A stretch of DNA of 64,000 nt from Gaiellasilicea sp963784895 (GCA_963784895.1 CAWATM010000015.1:16528-80527); one strand, 5' to 3'. Counted from the stretch's first letter, positions 51,889 through 62,339 are shown. The notes: generated by a model not told the origin, from the letters alone. Translations and numbers: made by a program.

Positions 51889-52958
51889 ATGAGGCTCGCG
51901 CGCCTGCTCGTGCTGCTCGTGTCGCCCTGCTCGCGCTCGCCGGTTGCGGGAGCGACGAGGACGAGGCCGGCGGCGACACGACCGCCCCGGAGACGACCGC
52001 CGCAACGACGGGTGGAACGGCCGGCGAGGGGCTGAAGATCGGTCTCGTCACCGACATCGGCGGCCTCGACGACCGTTCCTTCAACTTCCTTGCCAACAAG
52101 GGCCTCGCGCGCGCGAAGGCCGAGCTCGGTGTCGAGGGACGCGTGGTGATCTCGGAGGCGGAGGCGGATTACGTCCCCAACCTGACCACGCTCGCGAGGC
52201 AGGACTACGACCTCGTGATCGCGGTCGGCTTCCTGATGGCAAGCGCCCTCGAGGAGGTATCCGCCCGCTACCGGGACGTCAACTTCGCGATCATCGACTA
52301 CTCCCAGTCCGAGCTGAAGTCGAAGCCGAAGAACGTCCGCGGGCTGCTGTTCAAGGAGCAGGAGGCGGGGTATCTCGTCGGCTACCTGGCCGGGCTGATC
52401 GCGGAGGCCGAAGCGGGGGCGAAACAGGTGATCGGCTCCGTCGGCGGGCTCAAGATCCCGCCCGTCGACCGCTACATCGCCGGCTACCAGGCGGGCGCGG
52501 AGGCGGCGAACCCCGGGATCACGACCCTGAACGCGTACTCGCAGGACTTCGTCGACCAGGCCAAGTGCAAGGAGCTTGCGCTCGACCAGATCTCGCGCGG
52601 CGCGCACGTCATCTTCCAGGTAGCCGGCCAGTGCGGCCTCGGCGCCCTCTCGGCTGCGGCGGAGAAGAACATGCGCGGCATCGGCGTCGACGCCGACCAG
52701 GCCTACCTCGGCGAGCATGTCGCGACGAGCGCGCTGAAGAAGGTCGACGAAGCCGTCTTCCAGACGGTGCAGGAGGTCGCGGATGGAGCTTTCAACGGCG
52801 GCGAGGACACGATCTTCGACGTCGCCTCCGGCGCGGTCGGGATCGGCGAGATCTCGCCGACCGTCCCCCGGGACGCCGTCGCCGAGGTCAAGCGCGTCCA
52901 GGACGAGATCGCGGATGGCACGATCACGGACATCCCCGAGACCGTCCCGGGCGGGTAG
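51889..52958 (+). CDS. BMP-family lipoprotein, substrate-binding; frameshift in the signal peptide as given
   Basis: A second BMP-type binding protein of about 355 residues. The body (from KIGLVTDIGGLDDRSFNFLANKGLARAKAE) is close to the preceding one, including VRGLLFKEQEAGYLVGYLAG, SVGGLKIPPVDRYIAGYQAG and HVIFQVAGQCGLGALSAA. The signal peptide is split: ATG 51889 reads MRLARLLVLLV, then another frame reads ALLALAGCGSDED with a lipobox LAGC. One base is missing (or two are extra) near 51919-51921. Corrected, it is a classic lipoprotein anchored on the outer face of the membrane, followed by a Thr-rich linker. It and the first copy are tandem duplicates. Confidence 0.88.
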
Positions 52959-52985
52959 ACCCTAGGGGCAGCCGCCCCGGAACAG

Positions 52986-52991
52986 TAGGAT
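52986..52991 (+). promoter_or_regulatory. -10 element TAGGAT before the nucleoside ABC ATPase gene
   Basis: TAGGAT ends eight bases before the ATG at 53000, with no Shine-Dalgarno. A five-pair GGGGC/GCCCC hairpin (52965-52978) lies between it and the BMP gene. Confidence 0.45.
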
Positions 52992-52999
52992 CGCCGCGG

Positions 53000-54523
<1,524 letters not shown>

Positions 54524-54527
<4 letters not shown>

Positions 54528-55813
54528 GCGAGCTCCCTCCGGAGGGCTCGGGCAAGGTTGAGAACCCGCGCGAGGGCGGCGACTACGCTCCGAGCGTCGC
54601 CGCACGCTACGCGCTGGCGCAGAAAGCCGGCGGCATCATCGTCCCGCTGCTGACGGTCGTCCTCGCCTTCCTGATCGGCGGCGTCGTCGTCCTCGCGACC
54701 ACCGGCAGCAACCCGATCGAAACGTACAAGGCGATCTTCGAGGGCGCCGGGTTGAACTGGTTCATCGAGGTCGGTTCGTACGAGCTGCGGATCCCCTTCA
54801 CAGACGCGCACATCTGGTTCCCCTGGAACGTCGACGACATCGAGTCGACGGCGGCGTTCAACCTGCAGCAGACGCTGATCAACTTCGTCCCGCTCGTGCT
54901 GACCGGGCTTGCGGTCGGCTTTGCGTTCCGCTGCGGCATGTTCAACATCGGCGGCCAGGGCCAGTACCTCGGCGGCGCGATCATGGCTGTCTGGATCGGC
55001 TCGGAACTGCCCGGCCTCCCCGGCTTCGTGCACATCCTCTTCGCGGTGATCGGGGGCGCCCTCGCCGGCGCCGTTTGGGCCGGGATCGCCGGGTTCCTGA
55101 AGGCGACGGTCGGGGCGCATGAGGTGATCTCGACGATCATGCTCAACTGGATCGCGATCTGGATCGGCGTCTTCCTTTTCGGGCTCGGCGGCCCGCTCCA
55201 GAACGACACGCAGCCGTTCGTGCCGGTCTCGAACGACATCCACGAGGGGGCGAAGCTGCCGATCTTCTGGGGCGACCCGTTCCTGCAGGCGCTCCACGTC
55301 GGCTTCTTCGTCGCGCTCGCGGCGCTCGTCGTCTACTGGATCACGCTCAACCGGACGACGCTCGGCTACGAGGTGCGGGCGGTCGGCTACAACCCGGAGG
55401 CGGCCCGCTACGGCGGCATCTCGGTTGCGCGCAACTACTTCCTCGCGATGGCGATCTCGGGCATGTTCGCCGGTCTCGCGGGCGCGATCGACACGGTCGG
55501 CTGGGCGTACCGGATCAACACGAACGACGTCATGATCTCGTCGCAGATCGCATTCGTCGGGATCGCGGTCGCGTTGCTCGGGCGCAACAAGGCGGTCGGG
55601 ATCGGCCTGGCGGCGATGCTGTTCGCGTCGCTTGTGACCGGAACCTCGACCCGCAACCTCGATCCCGAGATCTTCAGGCCCGAGCTGGCGTCGAACCTGA
55701 CCGTGATGATCCAGGGGCTCGTCGTCCTCTTCGTCGGCGCCGACGTGCTGATCCTCTCGGTGCTCGGCCTGCGCAGGCGGCGGCGGCGGCAGACGGAGGC
55801 GGCGACGGAATGA
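54524..55813 (+). CDS. Nucleoside-type ABC transporter permease, first subunit
   Basis: A 429-residue permease with a 45-residue cytosolic start and about nine or ten helices (for example GGIIVPLLTVVLAFLIGGVVVLAT, QTLINFVPLVLTGLAVGFAFRCGMFNIGGQGQYLGGA). FRCGMFNIGGQGQ is the signature of the BmpC/YufP family, as is VGYNPEAARYGGISVARNYFLAMAISGMFAGLAGA. The TTG at 54524 overlaps the ATPase stop; the gene overlaps the next permease by four bases (ATGA). It forms the membrane channel with the second permease and is likely to import nucleosides. Confidence 0.92.
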
Positions 55814-57006
55814 TCGACCGCCTGCTTTCCTGGCGCCCGAGCGGGACGCCCACGCTCGCCTGGCTCGGGATCCTCGTCGGCCTGCTCGCCTTCTGGGTTG
55901 CGCTGCCGCCGCTGAAGGTGCGGGAGCCGGTCGTCCCGGTCCTGATCGGCCTCTTCGCCATTGCGCTCGGGATCTCCGCGCTCTCCCGCGGCGGCGCGCG
56001 CCGGCTCGGCTGGGGGGCCGTCGTGATCGGCGTGCTCGGGATCGGCCTCGGCTACCTGGCCACGCGCTCGAGCGTGGGCCATCTCGATCAGGTCGTCGTC
56101 TGGTCGGCGCTGACCGCTGCGATGCTCCGCTACGCGACCCCGCTCGCCTTCGCTGCGATGGGCGGCATCTTCTCCGAGCGCAGCGGCGTCGTGAACATCG
56201 GCCTCGAAGGGATGATGCTCTCCGGCGCCTTCTTCGGGATTCTCGGCGCCGACAAGTTCAACTCCTGGCCGCTCGGGCTCCTGTGCGCCGCGGTCTCGGG
56301 CGGTGCGTTCGCGCTCGTGCACGCCTACTTCGCGATCCATCTGCGCGCCGACCAGATCGTCGGCGGCACCGCGATCAACTTCCTCGCGCTCGGCATCACC
56401 GGCTACCTCTTCATCGACATCTACGGTGGCGAGGGGACGCCGCCGGACATCCCGGGCATCCCGAACGTGCACCTCGCCTTCCTCGAGGACTGGTACTTCA
56501 TCGGGCCGGTGCTCGGCCAGTTGAACCTGATGATCTGGCTGGCGTTCCTGACGATCGTCGCCACCTGGGTCGTGCTCTTCAAGACGCCGGTCGGCCTCCG
56601 CATCCGCGCCGTCGGCGAGCACCCCCGCGCGGCCGACACGGTCGGGATCTCGGTCTACAAGACGCGCTACGCCGCGGTCGTCCTCTCCGGGATCCTCGCG
56701 GCTCTCGGCGGGGCATACCTCTCGATCGGGTTCGTCAACTCCTTCAACCAGAACATGACGGTGGGGAAGGGCTTCATCGCCCTCGCCGCCGTCATCTTCG
56801 GCAACTGGCGGCCCTGGGGCGCGGCGGCGGCGGCGCTCCTGTTCGGCTTCTCGAGCGCGCTCGCGCAACGGCTGCCCGCGTACTCCGAGTCGGCCGCCGT
56901 GCTCTTCCAGGCCTTGCCGTACGTCTTGACGCTGATCGCGGTCGCCGGCGTGATCGGCCGCTCGATCCCGCCTGCGGCCGTCGGCCGTCCCTACCAGAAA
57001 CAGTAG
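55810..57006 (+). CDS. Nucleoside-type ABC transporter permease, second subunit
   Basis: A 398-residue permease of the YufQ/BmpD type with about ten helices. The family motif FSERSGVVNIGLEGMMLSGAFFGI is near 118-141, and VGEHPRAADTVGISVYKTRYAAVVLSGILAALGGAYLS near 270-307. Compared with the usual 300-320 residues it carries an N-terminal extension of two or three extra helices (TPTLAWLGILVGLLAFWVALPP and PVVPVLIGLFAIALGIS). It closes the transporter set. Confidence 0.92.
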   Translation: MIDRLLSWRPSGTPTLAWLGILVGLLAFWVALPPLKVREPVVPVLIGLFAIALGISALSRGGARRLGWGAVVIGVLGIGLGYLATRSSVGHLDQVVVWSALTAAMLRYATPLAFAAMGGIFSERSGVVNIGLEGMMLSGAFFGILGADKFNSWPLGLLCAAVSGGAFALVHAYFAIHLRADQIVGGTAINFLALGITGYLFIDIYGGEGTPPDIPGIPNVHLAFLEDWYFIGPVLGQLNLMIWLAFLTIVATWVVLFKTPVGLRIRAVGEHPRAADTVGISVYKTRYAAVVLSGILAALGGAYLSIGFVNSFNQNMTVGKGFIALAAVIFGNWRPWGAAAAALLFGFSSALAQRLPAYSESAAVLFQALPYVLTLIAVAGVIGRSIPPAAVGRPYQKQ

Positions 57007-57159
57007 GAGCTCCTTGCCGAGCGAAGCCTCATGCCGTCGTGACGCGCTGTGCGCGCACGCTGCGTCGTCCTCGTCGCCCGAATGGCGCTGCGATCCGGGA
57101 CTCCCTGCGTCCTCGCATCGCACGCCCCAGCGCGCCACGCCGGCGAAGCATCGTCGGCC

Positions 57160-57513
57160 ATGAGCTCGAGCTCCAACGGCGGGCCGCCGCGCCCCGGCAG
57201 TGCGCGTGCATCCGTGTTCGTCGGCGTGCTCTCGGTCGCGACGATGCCGGCGGCGATCCTCGTCACCCGTTGGTCGGAGGAGTACGAGCTGCTCCAAGCC
57301 GGCTTCGCGATCCCGCTCGGGGCCGCGCTCGGGCTGCTCGCCGTCGCGCTCGCGCGCCGGGCGCGCTCACGTCTCGCACCGACGCTCGGGCACCCGAAAG
57401 GAACGAGGACGGCCCGGCTCGGACGCCTGCTCGGCCTGCTCGGCTTCCTGCTCGCGCTGACCGCTGCCGGCTCGCTCGCCGTCTACTGGCTGCTCTCGGT
57501 CGTCGAGGCCTGA
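57160..57513 (+). CDS. Small integral membrane protein
   Basis: A 117-residue protein with a Ser/Gly/Pro-rich start and three hydrophobic segments: ASVFVGVLSVATMPAAILVT (about 18-37), LLQAGFAIPLGAALGLLAVALA (about 44-65) and LGRLLGLLGFLLALTAAGSLAVYWLLSVV (about 87-115). Basic residues between helices 2 and 3 suggest a cytosolic loop. ATG 57160 is chosen; a longer in-frame start at 57049 adds a low-complexity, Arg-rich stretch with no hydrophobic logic. It precedes rodZ. No family is recognised; a DUF4190-like fold is possible. Confidence 0.65.
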   Translation: MSSSSNGGPPRPGSARASVFVGVLSVATMPAAILVTRWSEEYELLQAGFAIPLGAALGLLAVALARRARSRLAPTLGHPKGTRTARLGRLLGLLGFLLALTAAGSLAVYWLLSVVEA

Positions 57514-57537
57514 TTAGGCACGAGCGGGCGGGGCGGC

Positions 57538-57543
57538 TACCAT
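57538..57543 (+). promoter_or_regulatory. -10 element TACCAT, leaderless promoter of rodZ
   Basis: TACCAT ends six bases before the GTG at 57550 and no Shine-Dalgarno is present, so the transcript should begin at the start codon. Confidence 0.5.
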
Positions 57544-57549
57544 GCCGAC

Positions 57550-58281
57550 GTGTTCGAGATCGGCAACTCACTGCGCGAGGCGCGCCTCCGCCGCCACATC
57601 GAGTTCGCCGACGCCGAGCACGGCACCAAGATCAGGGGCAAGTACCTGCGTGCGCTCGAGGACGAGCGCTTCGAGCTGCTGCCTTCGCACACCTACGTCA
57701 AGGGCTTCCTGCGCTCGTACGCCGACTATCTCGGACTCGACGGGCAGCTCTACGTCGACGAGTACAACTCGCGCTTCGTGGTCGGGGAGGAGGATGTGCC
57801 CGTCCGCGCGCGGCGCGTCCCGGCCGCCAAGGCGAGGCGCTCCGACCGCCGCGAGTCGCGGATCGTCGTGCTCGCACTCGCCGCGATCACGCTCGTGACG
57901 GCGCTCGTGATCGTCGCGTGGCGCTTCGGCAGCCCCGAGGACGAGCCGGTGCACGGGCTGACCACGTCGCAGGAGCAGCGGTCGGCCGCGACGCCGCCGC
58001 CCGTGGCAGCGGGGAAGGCTCGGCTCGAGCTCCGGGCGACGCGCGGCGACTCCTACCTGCTCGTGCGGAAGGGGAGCGTGCTCGGCGAACTGGCGTACGA
58101 GGGGACGCTCGAGCGCGGGCAGAAGAAGTTCTTCGACGGCCAGGTGCTCTGGATTCGGCTCGAGTCGCCCCAGAACGTGCTCGTGCGCCGCAACGGCAAC
58201 CGCGTCCGCCTGCCGGCCGCCGTCAAGGCGCAGGGCGTCTTCGTGACGGCGAAGAAGATCTTCGCGGCCGACGCGGCTTGA
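57550..58281 (+). CDS. rodZ: RodZ-like cytoskeletal helix-turn-helix membrane protein
   Basis: A 243-residue protein: an N-terminal HTH_25 domain (GNSLREARLRRHIEFADAEHGTKIRGKYLRALEDERFELLPSHTYVKGFLRSYADYLGLD, about 5-63), a basic linker, one membrane helix (IVVLALAAITLVTALVIVAW, about 103-122) and an outer beta-rich DUF4115 domain (LELRATRGDSYLLVRKGS to NRVRLPAAVKAQGV). RodZ links MreB to the membrane and shapes the cell; in actinobacteria it is often found before cinA and recA. Its end overlaps cinA by four bases. Confidence 0.88.
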   Translation: MFEIGNSLREARLRRHIEFADAEHGTKIRGKYLRALEDERFELLPSHTYVKGFLRSYADYLGLDGQLYVDEYNSRFVVGEEDVPVRARRVPAAKARRSDRRESRIVVLALAAITLVTALVIVAWRFGSPEDEPVHGLTTSQEQRSAATPPPVAAGKARLELRATRGDSYLLVRKGSVLGELAYEGTLERGQKKFFDGQVLWIRLESPQNVLVRRNGNRVRLPAAVKAQGVFVTAKKIFAADAA

Positions 58282-59564
58282 CCGCCGCCAACGGCGCGAG
58301 ACCCCGTGCCGTCGTCGTCGTCACGGGCAGCGAGCTCGTGCGCGGCGAGCGCACCGACCTGAACGGCCCCTTCCTCGCGCGCGCGCTGCTCGCACTCGGG
58401 ATCGAGCCGACGCGGATCCACGTCGTCGGGGACGATCCGGCCGAGCTCGAGGCGGCGGTCGCAGAGGCGGTCGCCACGGCAGACATCGTCGCGACGTCGG
58501 GCGGGCTCGGCCCGACCCACGACGACCGCACCGTCGCAACCGTGGCCAAGGTCGCCGGGCTCGGCCTCACCGTCGACGCGGAGCTGGAAGCCCAGATCGA
58601 GGCCGTGTCTCGACTGGTCGCGGAACGGATGAAGCGGCCGTACGCGGACTTCTCCGACGGCGTCACGAAGCAGGCGAGAGTGCCCGTACCCTCGACGATC
58701 CTCGGCCTGGCCGGCACGGCGCCGGGGCTCGTCGTCGAGGCGGGCGGGACGCCGGTGATCATCCTGCCCGGCCCGCCGCCGGAGCTGCAGCGGCTCTGGC
58801 CGCGGGCGCTCGAGACCGAGGAGGTCCGCCGCGTGCTCGACCGCGGCACGCCGCCGCTCCGCCGCACCCTCCGCTTCTTCGGACCGGGCGAGTCGCAGGT
58901 CGCCCAGGCCTTCCAGGAGGCCGGCGGCGACGGTGACGGGCTCGAGGTGACGATCTGCGCGCGCAGCTTCGAGATCCACGTCGACCTCGTTGCGGAGCCG
59001 AGCGCCGAACCCCGGCTGCTCGAGCTCGAGGACGAGCTCTCGGAGCGTCTCGGCCGCTACCTCTTCTCGGCCGACGGGCGCGGGGTCGAGGAGATCGTCC
59101 TCGACCGCTGCCGCGACCGCGCCTGGTCGCTCGCGACGGCGGAGTCGTGCACGGGCGGGCTCGTCGCTGCGGGGCTGACGGCGATTCCGGGCTCGACAGA
59201 CGTCGTCACCGGCGGGATCGTCGCCTACGCCAACGAGGTCAAGATCGCCGAGTTGGACGTGCCGGCCGAGTTGATCGAGCGGCATGGCGCCGTCTCGGCC
59301 GAGGTCGCCGAGGCGATGGCGCGCGGGGCGCGGGCTCGCCTCGGCGTCGACGTCGCCGTCTCCGTCACGGGCGTCGCCGGCCCCGGCGGCGGCACGGAGG
59401 AGAAGCCGGTCGGGCTCGTCTACTTCCACGCCGAGACGCCCGAGGGGAGCAAAGGCGGCTTCTTCAGCTTCCCCGGCGATCGCGACTCGATCCGCCGGCG
59501 TTCGGTCGTCGCGTCGCTCCACCTGCTGCGGCGTCTGTTGGAACAGGACGTGACCGCCTCCTAG
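58278..59564 (+). CDS. cinA: CinA family protein (ADP-ribose pyrophosphatase / NMN deamidase)
   Basis: A 428-residue protein: an N-terminal MoCF-like (COG1058) domain with VVVTGSELVRGERTDLNGPFLARALLALGI and ATSGGLGPTHDDRTVATVAKVAGL, and a C-terminal CinA domain (about 270-428) with WSLATAESCTGGLVAAGLTAIPGSTDVVTGGIVAYANEVK and VSVTGVAGPGGGTEEKPVGLVYF. The C-terminal serine/threonine site deamidates NMN (PncC activity) for NAD recycling. TTG 58278 overlaps the rodZ stop, as usual here. The order rodZ-cinA-thpR-recA-recX is common in actinobacteria, although a secreted-protein gene is inserted here on the other strand. Confidence 0.94.
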   Translation: MTAANGARPRAVVVVTGSELVRGERTDLNGPFLARALLALGIEPTRIHVVGDDPAELEAAVAEAVATADIVATSGGLGPTHDDRTVATVAKVAGLGLTVDAELEAQIEAVSRLVAERMKRPYADFSDGVTKQARVPVPSTILGLAGTAPGLVVEAGGTPVIILPGPPPELQRLWPRALETEEVRRVLDRGTPPLRRTLRFFGPGESQVAQAFQEAGGDGDGLEVTICARSFEIHVDLVAEPSAEPRLLELEDELSERLGRYLFSADGRGVEEIVLDRCRDRAWSLATAESCTGGLVAAGLTAIPGSTDVVTGGIVAYANEVKIAELDVPAELIERHGAVSAEVAEAMARGARARLGVDVAVSVTGVAGPGGGTEEKPVGLVYFHAETPEGSKGGFFSFPGDRDSIRRRSVVASLHLLRRLLEQDVTAS

Positions 59565-59604
59565 GCCTGCACCGACTGGCAGTCGCGCTCGACGTGCGGC
59601 GGAT

Positions 59605-59634
59605 CCGGAGGGCCGCGACCCCTCGGCCCTCCGG
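59605..59634. terminator. Perfect 11-pair hairpin between convergent cinA and the secreted-protein gene
   Basis: CCGGAGGGCCG (59605-59615) pairs perfectly with CGGCCCTCCGG (59624-59634) around an eight-base loop. It lies 40 bases after cinA and 15 before the end of the opposite gene. It has no U-tract on either strand and should act as a two-way terminator. Confidence 0.8.
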
Positions 59635-59649
59635 TTCACCGACGCTCGA

Positions 59650-60045
59650 TCAGAGGACGATGCGGATCGACCTCGCGGCCTCCTCGCACGTGAAGGCGCA
59701 CACGCTGATGCTGGCGAGCGCGTCGCCGAGCTGCCAGCCCGGGAACGAGAACGCGTAGACCGACAACGCCACCTTCTGGTGCCGGCCCGTGCACGGACCG
59801 CTGGTGCCGCCGTCTCCGAAGACCTGCGTGACGTTGCCCTGCTGCTGCAGGACGCGGCCGTACAGGCTGTAGAACAGGCCCTCTTCACACACCAGTGCCA
59901 CCTCGAGGTTGACCTGCTGGGGCGAAACGTAGTTCGCCGTGGACGAGATCGAGGCTCGCGTCGGATTGGACGCGGCGCTCGCCGCCGCCGGAGCAGCCAA
60001 GACCGCTGCAACGGCGAGGACGACGATCAACCGGATATGCCTCAT
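59650..60045 (-). CDS. Secreted protein with four cysteines, unknown function
   Basis: A 131-residue protein with a clear Sec signal peptide (MRHIRLIVVLAVAAVLAAPAAASA, cleaved before ASNPT). The mature 107 residues are beta-rich and have four cysteines (ALVCEEG, SGPCTG, ISVCAFTCEE), enough for two disulfides, in a segment pattern that resembles small secreted immunoglobulin-like or neocarzinostatin-like proteins, though I cannot assign one. SD AGGGGGTGA lies just before the ATG. It interrupts the cinA-recA order and faces away from thpR, with 179 bases between. Confidence 0.7.
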   Translation of the reverse strand: MRHIRLIVVLAVAAVLAAPAAASAASNPTRASISSTANYVSPQQVNLEVALVCEEGLFYSLYGRVLQQQGNVTQVFGDGGTSGPCTGRHQKVALSVYAFSFPGWQLGDALASISVCAFTCEEAARSIRIVL

Positions 60046-60224
60046 GATTCACCCCCTTTCGACATCCGTATGTTCGGAGCGTCCCAGCGGTGGCTCACCC
60101 GTCACTCACGCCGTGCTCATCCGCGCCGCCTCCGCCCAGCTGCTGCAGAATCGGTTCGTGATTTGGAACAGAATCGAGACGAAGCCGTAGAGAGATGCGG
60201 GGTAGCGTGGGCGGCGATGAACGA

Positions 60225-60749
60225 GTGCGACTCTTTCTCGCGTTCCGGATCCCCGCCGAGGCCGTCGAGGCACTTGCCGGCTGGCAGTCCCGCGAGTTCG
60301 GAGGCGTCGGTCGGGCGGCCCGCATCGTCCCCGGTGAGAACCTGCACGTCACGCTCGCGTTCCTCGGCTCGCGGCCCGTGCGCGACCTGCCGGCGATCCG
60401 CGACGTGCTCGGGCGCGCGGCTGGCGCCTCGAAGCCGACCCGTTTCGAGGTCACCGGCTACCGCGAGACACGCGCGGTCGGGATGCTCACGCTCGCCGAC
60501 GAGTCCGGCGCCGCGGCGGCGCTTTCGGGGCGGCTGCACGACGACCTGGAGGAGCTCGGCGTCTACCGGCGTGAAGCGCGGCCTTGGCTGCCGCACCTCA
60601 CGGTTCTGCGCTTCCGCGAGCGGCCGCTGCTGCGACCCGAGGCGCCTTCGCTGCGCTGGGTGTCGTCCGACGCGGCTGCTTTCCTTTCACGTCTGCACCC
60701 GTCCGGGGCGCGGTACGAGGTGCACGACTCATTCCGGCTAGGAGGCTGA
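60225..60749 (+). CDS. thpR: RNA 2',3'-cyclic phosphodiesterase (ThpR/LigT)
   Basis: A 174-residue 2H phosphoesterase that opens 2',3'-cyclic RNA ends. The two HxTx motifs are HVTLAFLG (about 43-50) and HLTVLRF (about 124-130). GTG 60225 is chosen since the family begins (M)RLFLAF; an in-frame ATG at 60195 adds ten residues with no similarity. A -10-like TAGCGT (60203-60208) would give a leader of about ten bases. It probably starts the thpR-recA-recX transcript: the recA ATG lies five bases after its stop. Confidence 0.88.
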   Translation: MRLFLAFRIPAEAVEALAGWQSREFGGVGRAARIVPGENLHVTLAFLGSRPVRDLPAIRDVLGRAAGASKPTRFEVTGYRETRAVGMLTLADESGAAAALSGRLHDDLEELGVYRREARPWLPHLTVLRFRERPLLRPEAPSLRWVSSDAAAFLSRLHPSGARYEVHDSFRLGG

Positions 60750-60753
60750 TCAG

Positions 60754-61839
60754 ATGAACCGCGAGGAAGCTCTCGACGTCGCCCTCGGGCAGATCGAGCG
60801 TCAGTTCGGAAAGGGCTCGGTCATGAAGATGAGCGACCAGGCCCAGGTGCAGATCGGCGCGATCTCGACGGGGTCGCTCGTGCTCGACGTCGCTCTCGGC
60901 ATCGGCGGGCTCCCGCGTGGCCGCGTCGTCGAGCTGTACGGGCCGGAGAGCTCGGGGAAGACGACGCTCGTCTACCACGTGATCGCCGAGGCCCAGCGCC
61001 GCGGCGGCATCTGCGCCTTCATCGACGCCGAGCACGCGATGGACCCGCAGTACGCACGCAAGATCGGCGTCAACGTCGACGACCTCCTCGTCTCGCAGCC
61101 CGACACCGGCGAGCAGGCGCTCGAGATCACCGAGCTGCTCGTGCGCTCGGGTGCGCTCGACGTCGTCGCGGTCGACTCGGTCGCGGCCCTGACGCCGAAG
61201 GCCGAGATCGAGGGCGAGATGGGCGACAGCCACGTCGGTCTGCAGGCCCGGCTGATGAGCCAGGCGCTGCGCAAGCTCGCCGGCACGCTCAACCGCACCG
61301 ACACGATCTGCCTCTTCACGAACCAGCTGCGCGAGAAGATCGGCGTCATGTTCGGCAGCCCCGAGACGACGCCGGGCGGCAGGGCGCTCAAGTTCTACTC
61401 CTCGGTCCGCCTCGACATCCGCCGGATCGAGACGCTGAAGGACGGGGCGGAGGCCTACGGCAACCGCGTCCGCGTCAAGGTGGTCAAGAACAAGGTCGCG
61501 CCGCCGTTCAAGCAGGCCGAGTTCGACATCATCTACGGCTCCGGCATCTCCTGGGAGAGCACGGTGCTCGACGTGGGCATCGAGCGGAAGATCGTCGCGA
61601 AGTCTGGCTCGTACTTCAGCTTCGGCGACGAGCGGCTCGGCCAGGGCCGCCAGAACGCGGCCTCGTTCCTGAAGGAGCATCCGGACGTCGTCCAGCAGAT
61701 CCTGCAGCAGATCCAGCTGCAGGCGGGGCCCGAGCAGGCGATCTCGGCGCGGCTGCTGCCGACCGTCGCAGGCGCGGAGGAGGCCACTCCGGTCGTCGAC
61801 GAGGTCGAGGAGCAGGAGGAAGCCGCCTCGGCGGCATGA
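60754..61839 (+). CDS. recA: Recombinase RecA
   Basis: A 361-residue recombinase. Walker A GPESSGKTTLVYHVI is near 64-78, Walker B LDVVAVDSVAALTPKAEIEGEMGDSHVGLQARLMSQALRKL near 137-175, DNA loop L2 FTNQLREKIGVMFGSPETTPGGRALKFYSSVRLDIRR near 188-224. It forms the nucleoprotein filament that repairs breaks and triggers LexA self-cleavage, and so would switch on the LysM gene at 1.7 kb. No CGAAC-N4-GTTCG box is seen before thpR-recA. The tail is acidic (EEATPVVDEVEEQEEAA). It overlaps recX by four bases. Confidence 0.98.
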   Translation: MNREEALDVALGQIERQFGKGSVMKMSDQAQVQIGAISTGSLVLDVALGIGGLPRGRVVELYGPESSGKTTLVYHVIAEAQRRGGICAFIDAEHAMDPQYARKIGVNVDDLLVSQPDTGEQALEITELLVRSGALDVVAVDSVAALTPKAEIEGEMGDSHVGLQARLMSQALRKLAGTLNRTDTICLFTNQLREKIGVMFGSPETTPGGRALKFYSSVRLDIRRIETLKDGAEAYGNRVRVKVVKNKVAPPFKQAEFDIIYGSGISWESTVLDVGIERKIVAKSGSYFSFGDERLGQGRQNAASFLKEHPDVVQQILQQIQLQAGPEQAISARLLPTVAGAEEATPVVDEVEEQEEAASAA

Positions 61840-62252
61840 CAGCGAACGACGAGGCCGTCGAGCACGCGCTCCGGGCGCTGCGCCATCGCGACCGCTCGGC
61901 CGCCGAGCTCGAGCTGAGCCTCGAGCGGCGCGGCGTGGGGCAGGCCGAGCGCAAACAGGCGCTCGCGACGCTCGAGCGAGTCGGTTACGTGGACGATCAG
62001 CGCTTCGCCCGCACCCGGGCAGAGCAGCTGGCCGCCCGCGGCTCCGGCAATGCGCTGATCCGCCACGACCTCGAGGGACGCGGGCTCGCGGCGGAGCGCG
62101 TCGAGGAGGCGCTCGCCACGCTCGAGCCGGAACGGGTGCGAGCAAACCGGATCGCGGCCCAGCGCGGCCGTAGCGTCAAGACCGCCCGCTACCTGGCCTC
62201 GCGCGGGTTCGACGCCGACGCGCTGGAGGCGATCGTTGCGCCGGAGGACTGA
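61836..62252 (+). CDS. recX: Regulatory protein RecX
   Basis: A 138-residue all-helical RecA modulator built of three-helix repeats. It shows EHALRALRHRDRSAAELELSLERRGV, YVDDQRFARTRAEQLAARGSGNALIRHDLEGRGLAAERVEEAL and a last TARYLASRGFDADALEAIV, the known pattern of RecX. It blocks RecA filament growth. The ATG overlaps the recA stop (ATGA), which ties their expression. Slightly shorter than the 150-170 average. Confidence 0.93.
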   Translation: MTANDEAVEHALRALRHRDRSAAELELSLERRGVGQAERKQALATLERVGYVDDQRFARTRAEQLAARGSGNALIRHDLEGRGLAAERVEEALATLEPERVRANRIAAQRGRSVKTARYLASRGFDADALEAIVAPED

Positions 62253-62339
62253 GAAGAGATAGGATCCCAGGTGCTTTCATTCGATGTTTCTCCTGCACAC
62301 GCGCGTTTTTCCGAAGCTTCTGAAACTTGGCTCTCCTGA
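62236..62339 (+). promoter_or_regulatory. rny promoter and possible leaderless 22-codon ORF in its leader
   Basis: TTGCGC (62236-62241), 18 bases, then TAGGAT (62260-62265) looks like a promoter for rny. A GTG at 62271 is five bases after it and opens a frame of 22 codons ending at 62339, reading VLSFDVSPAHARFSEASETW and two more residues. This stretch is AT-rich against its surroundings. It could be a leaderless leader peptide, or the untranslated start of a 230-base rny leader. The rest (62340-62501) has no fold that I recognise. No homologue or codon bias is known to me. Confidence 0.4.

Noticed and set aside
52965..52978. Five-pair GGGGC/GCCCC hairpin after the second BMP gene as a terminator
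   Set aside because: Too short and without a U-tract in a 70 percent GC region; mentioned only in passing.
57049..57159. Longer start for the membrane protein before rodZ
   Set aside because: The extra 37 codons are Arg/Ala/Ser-rich filler without a signal or SD; ATG 57160 begins at a sensible place.
60154..60169. GTTC-N8-GAAC inverted repeat upstream of thpR-recA as a LexA box
   Set aside because: The half sites point the wrong way and the spacing is eight, not CGAAC-N4-GTTCG. A lone GTTCG half-site near 60071 also lacks its partner. So no SOS box is claimed for recA.
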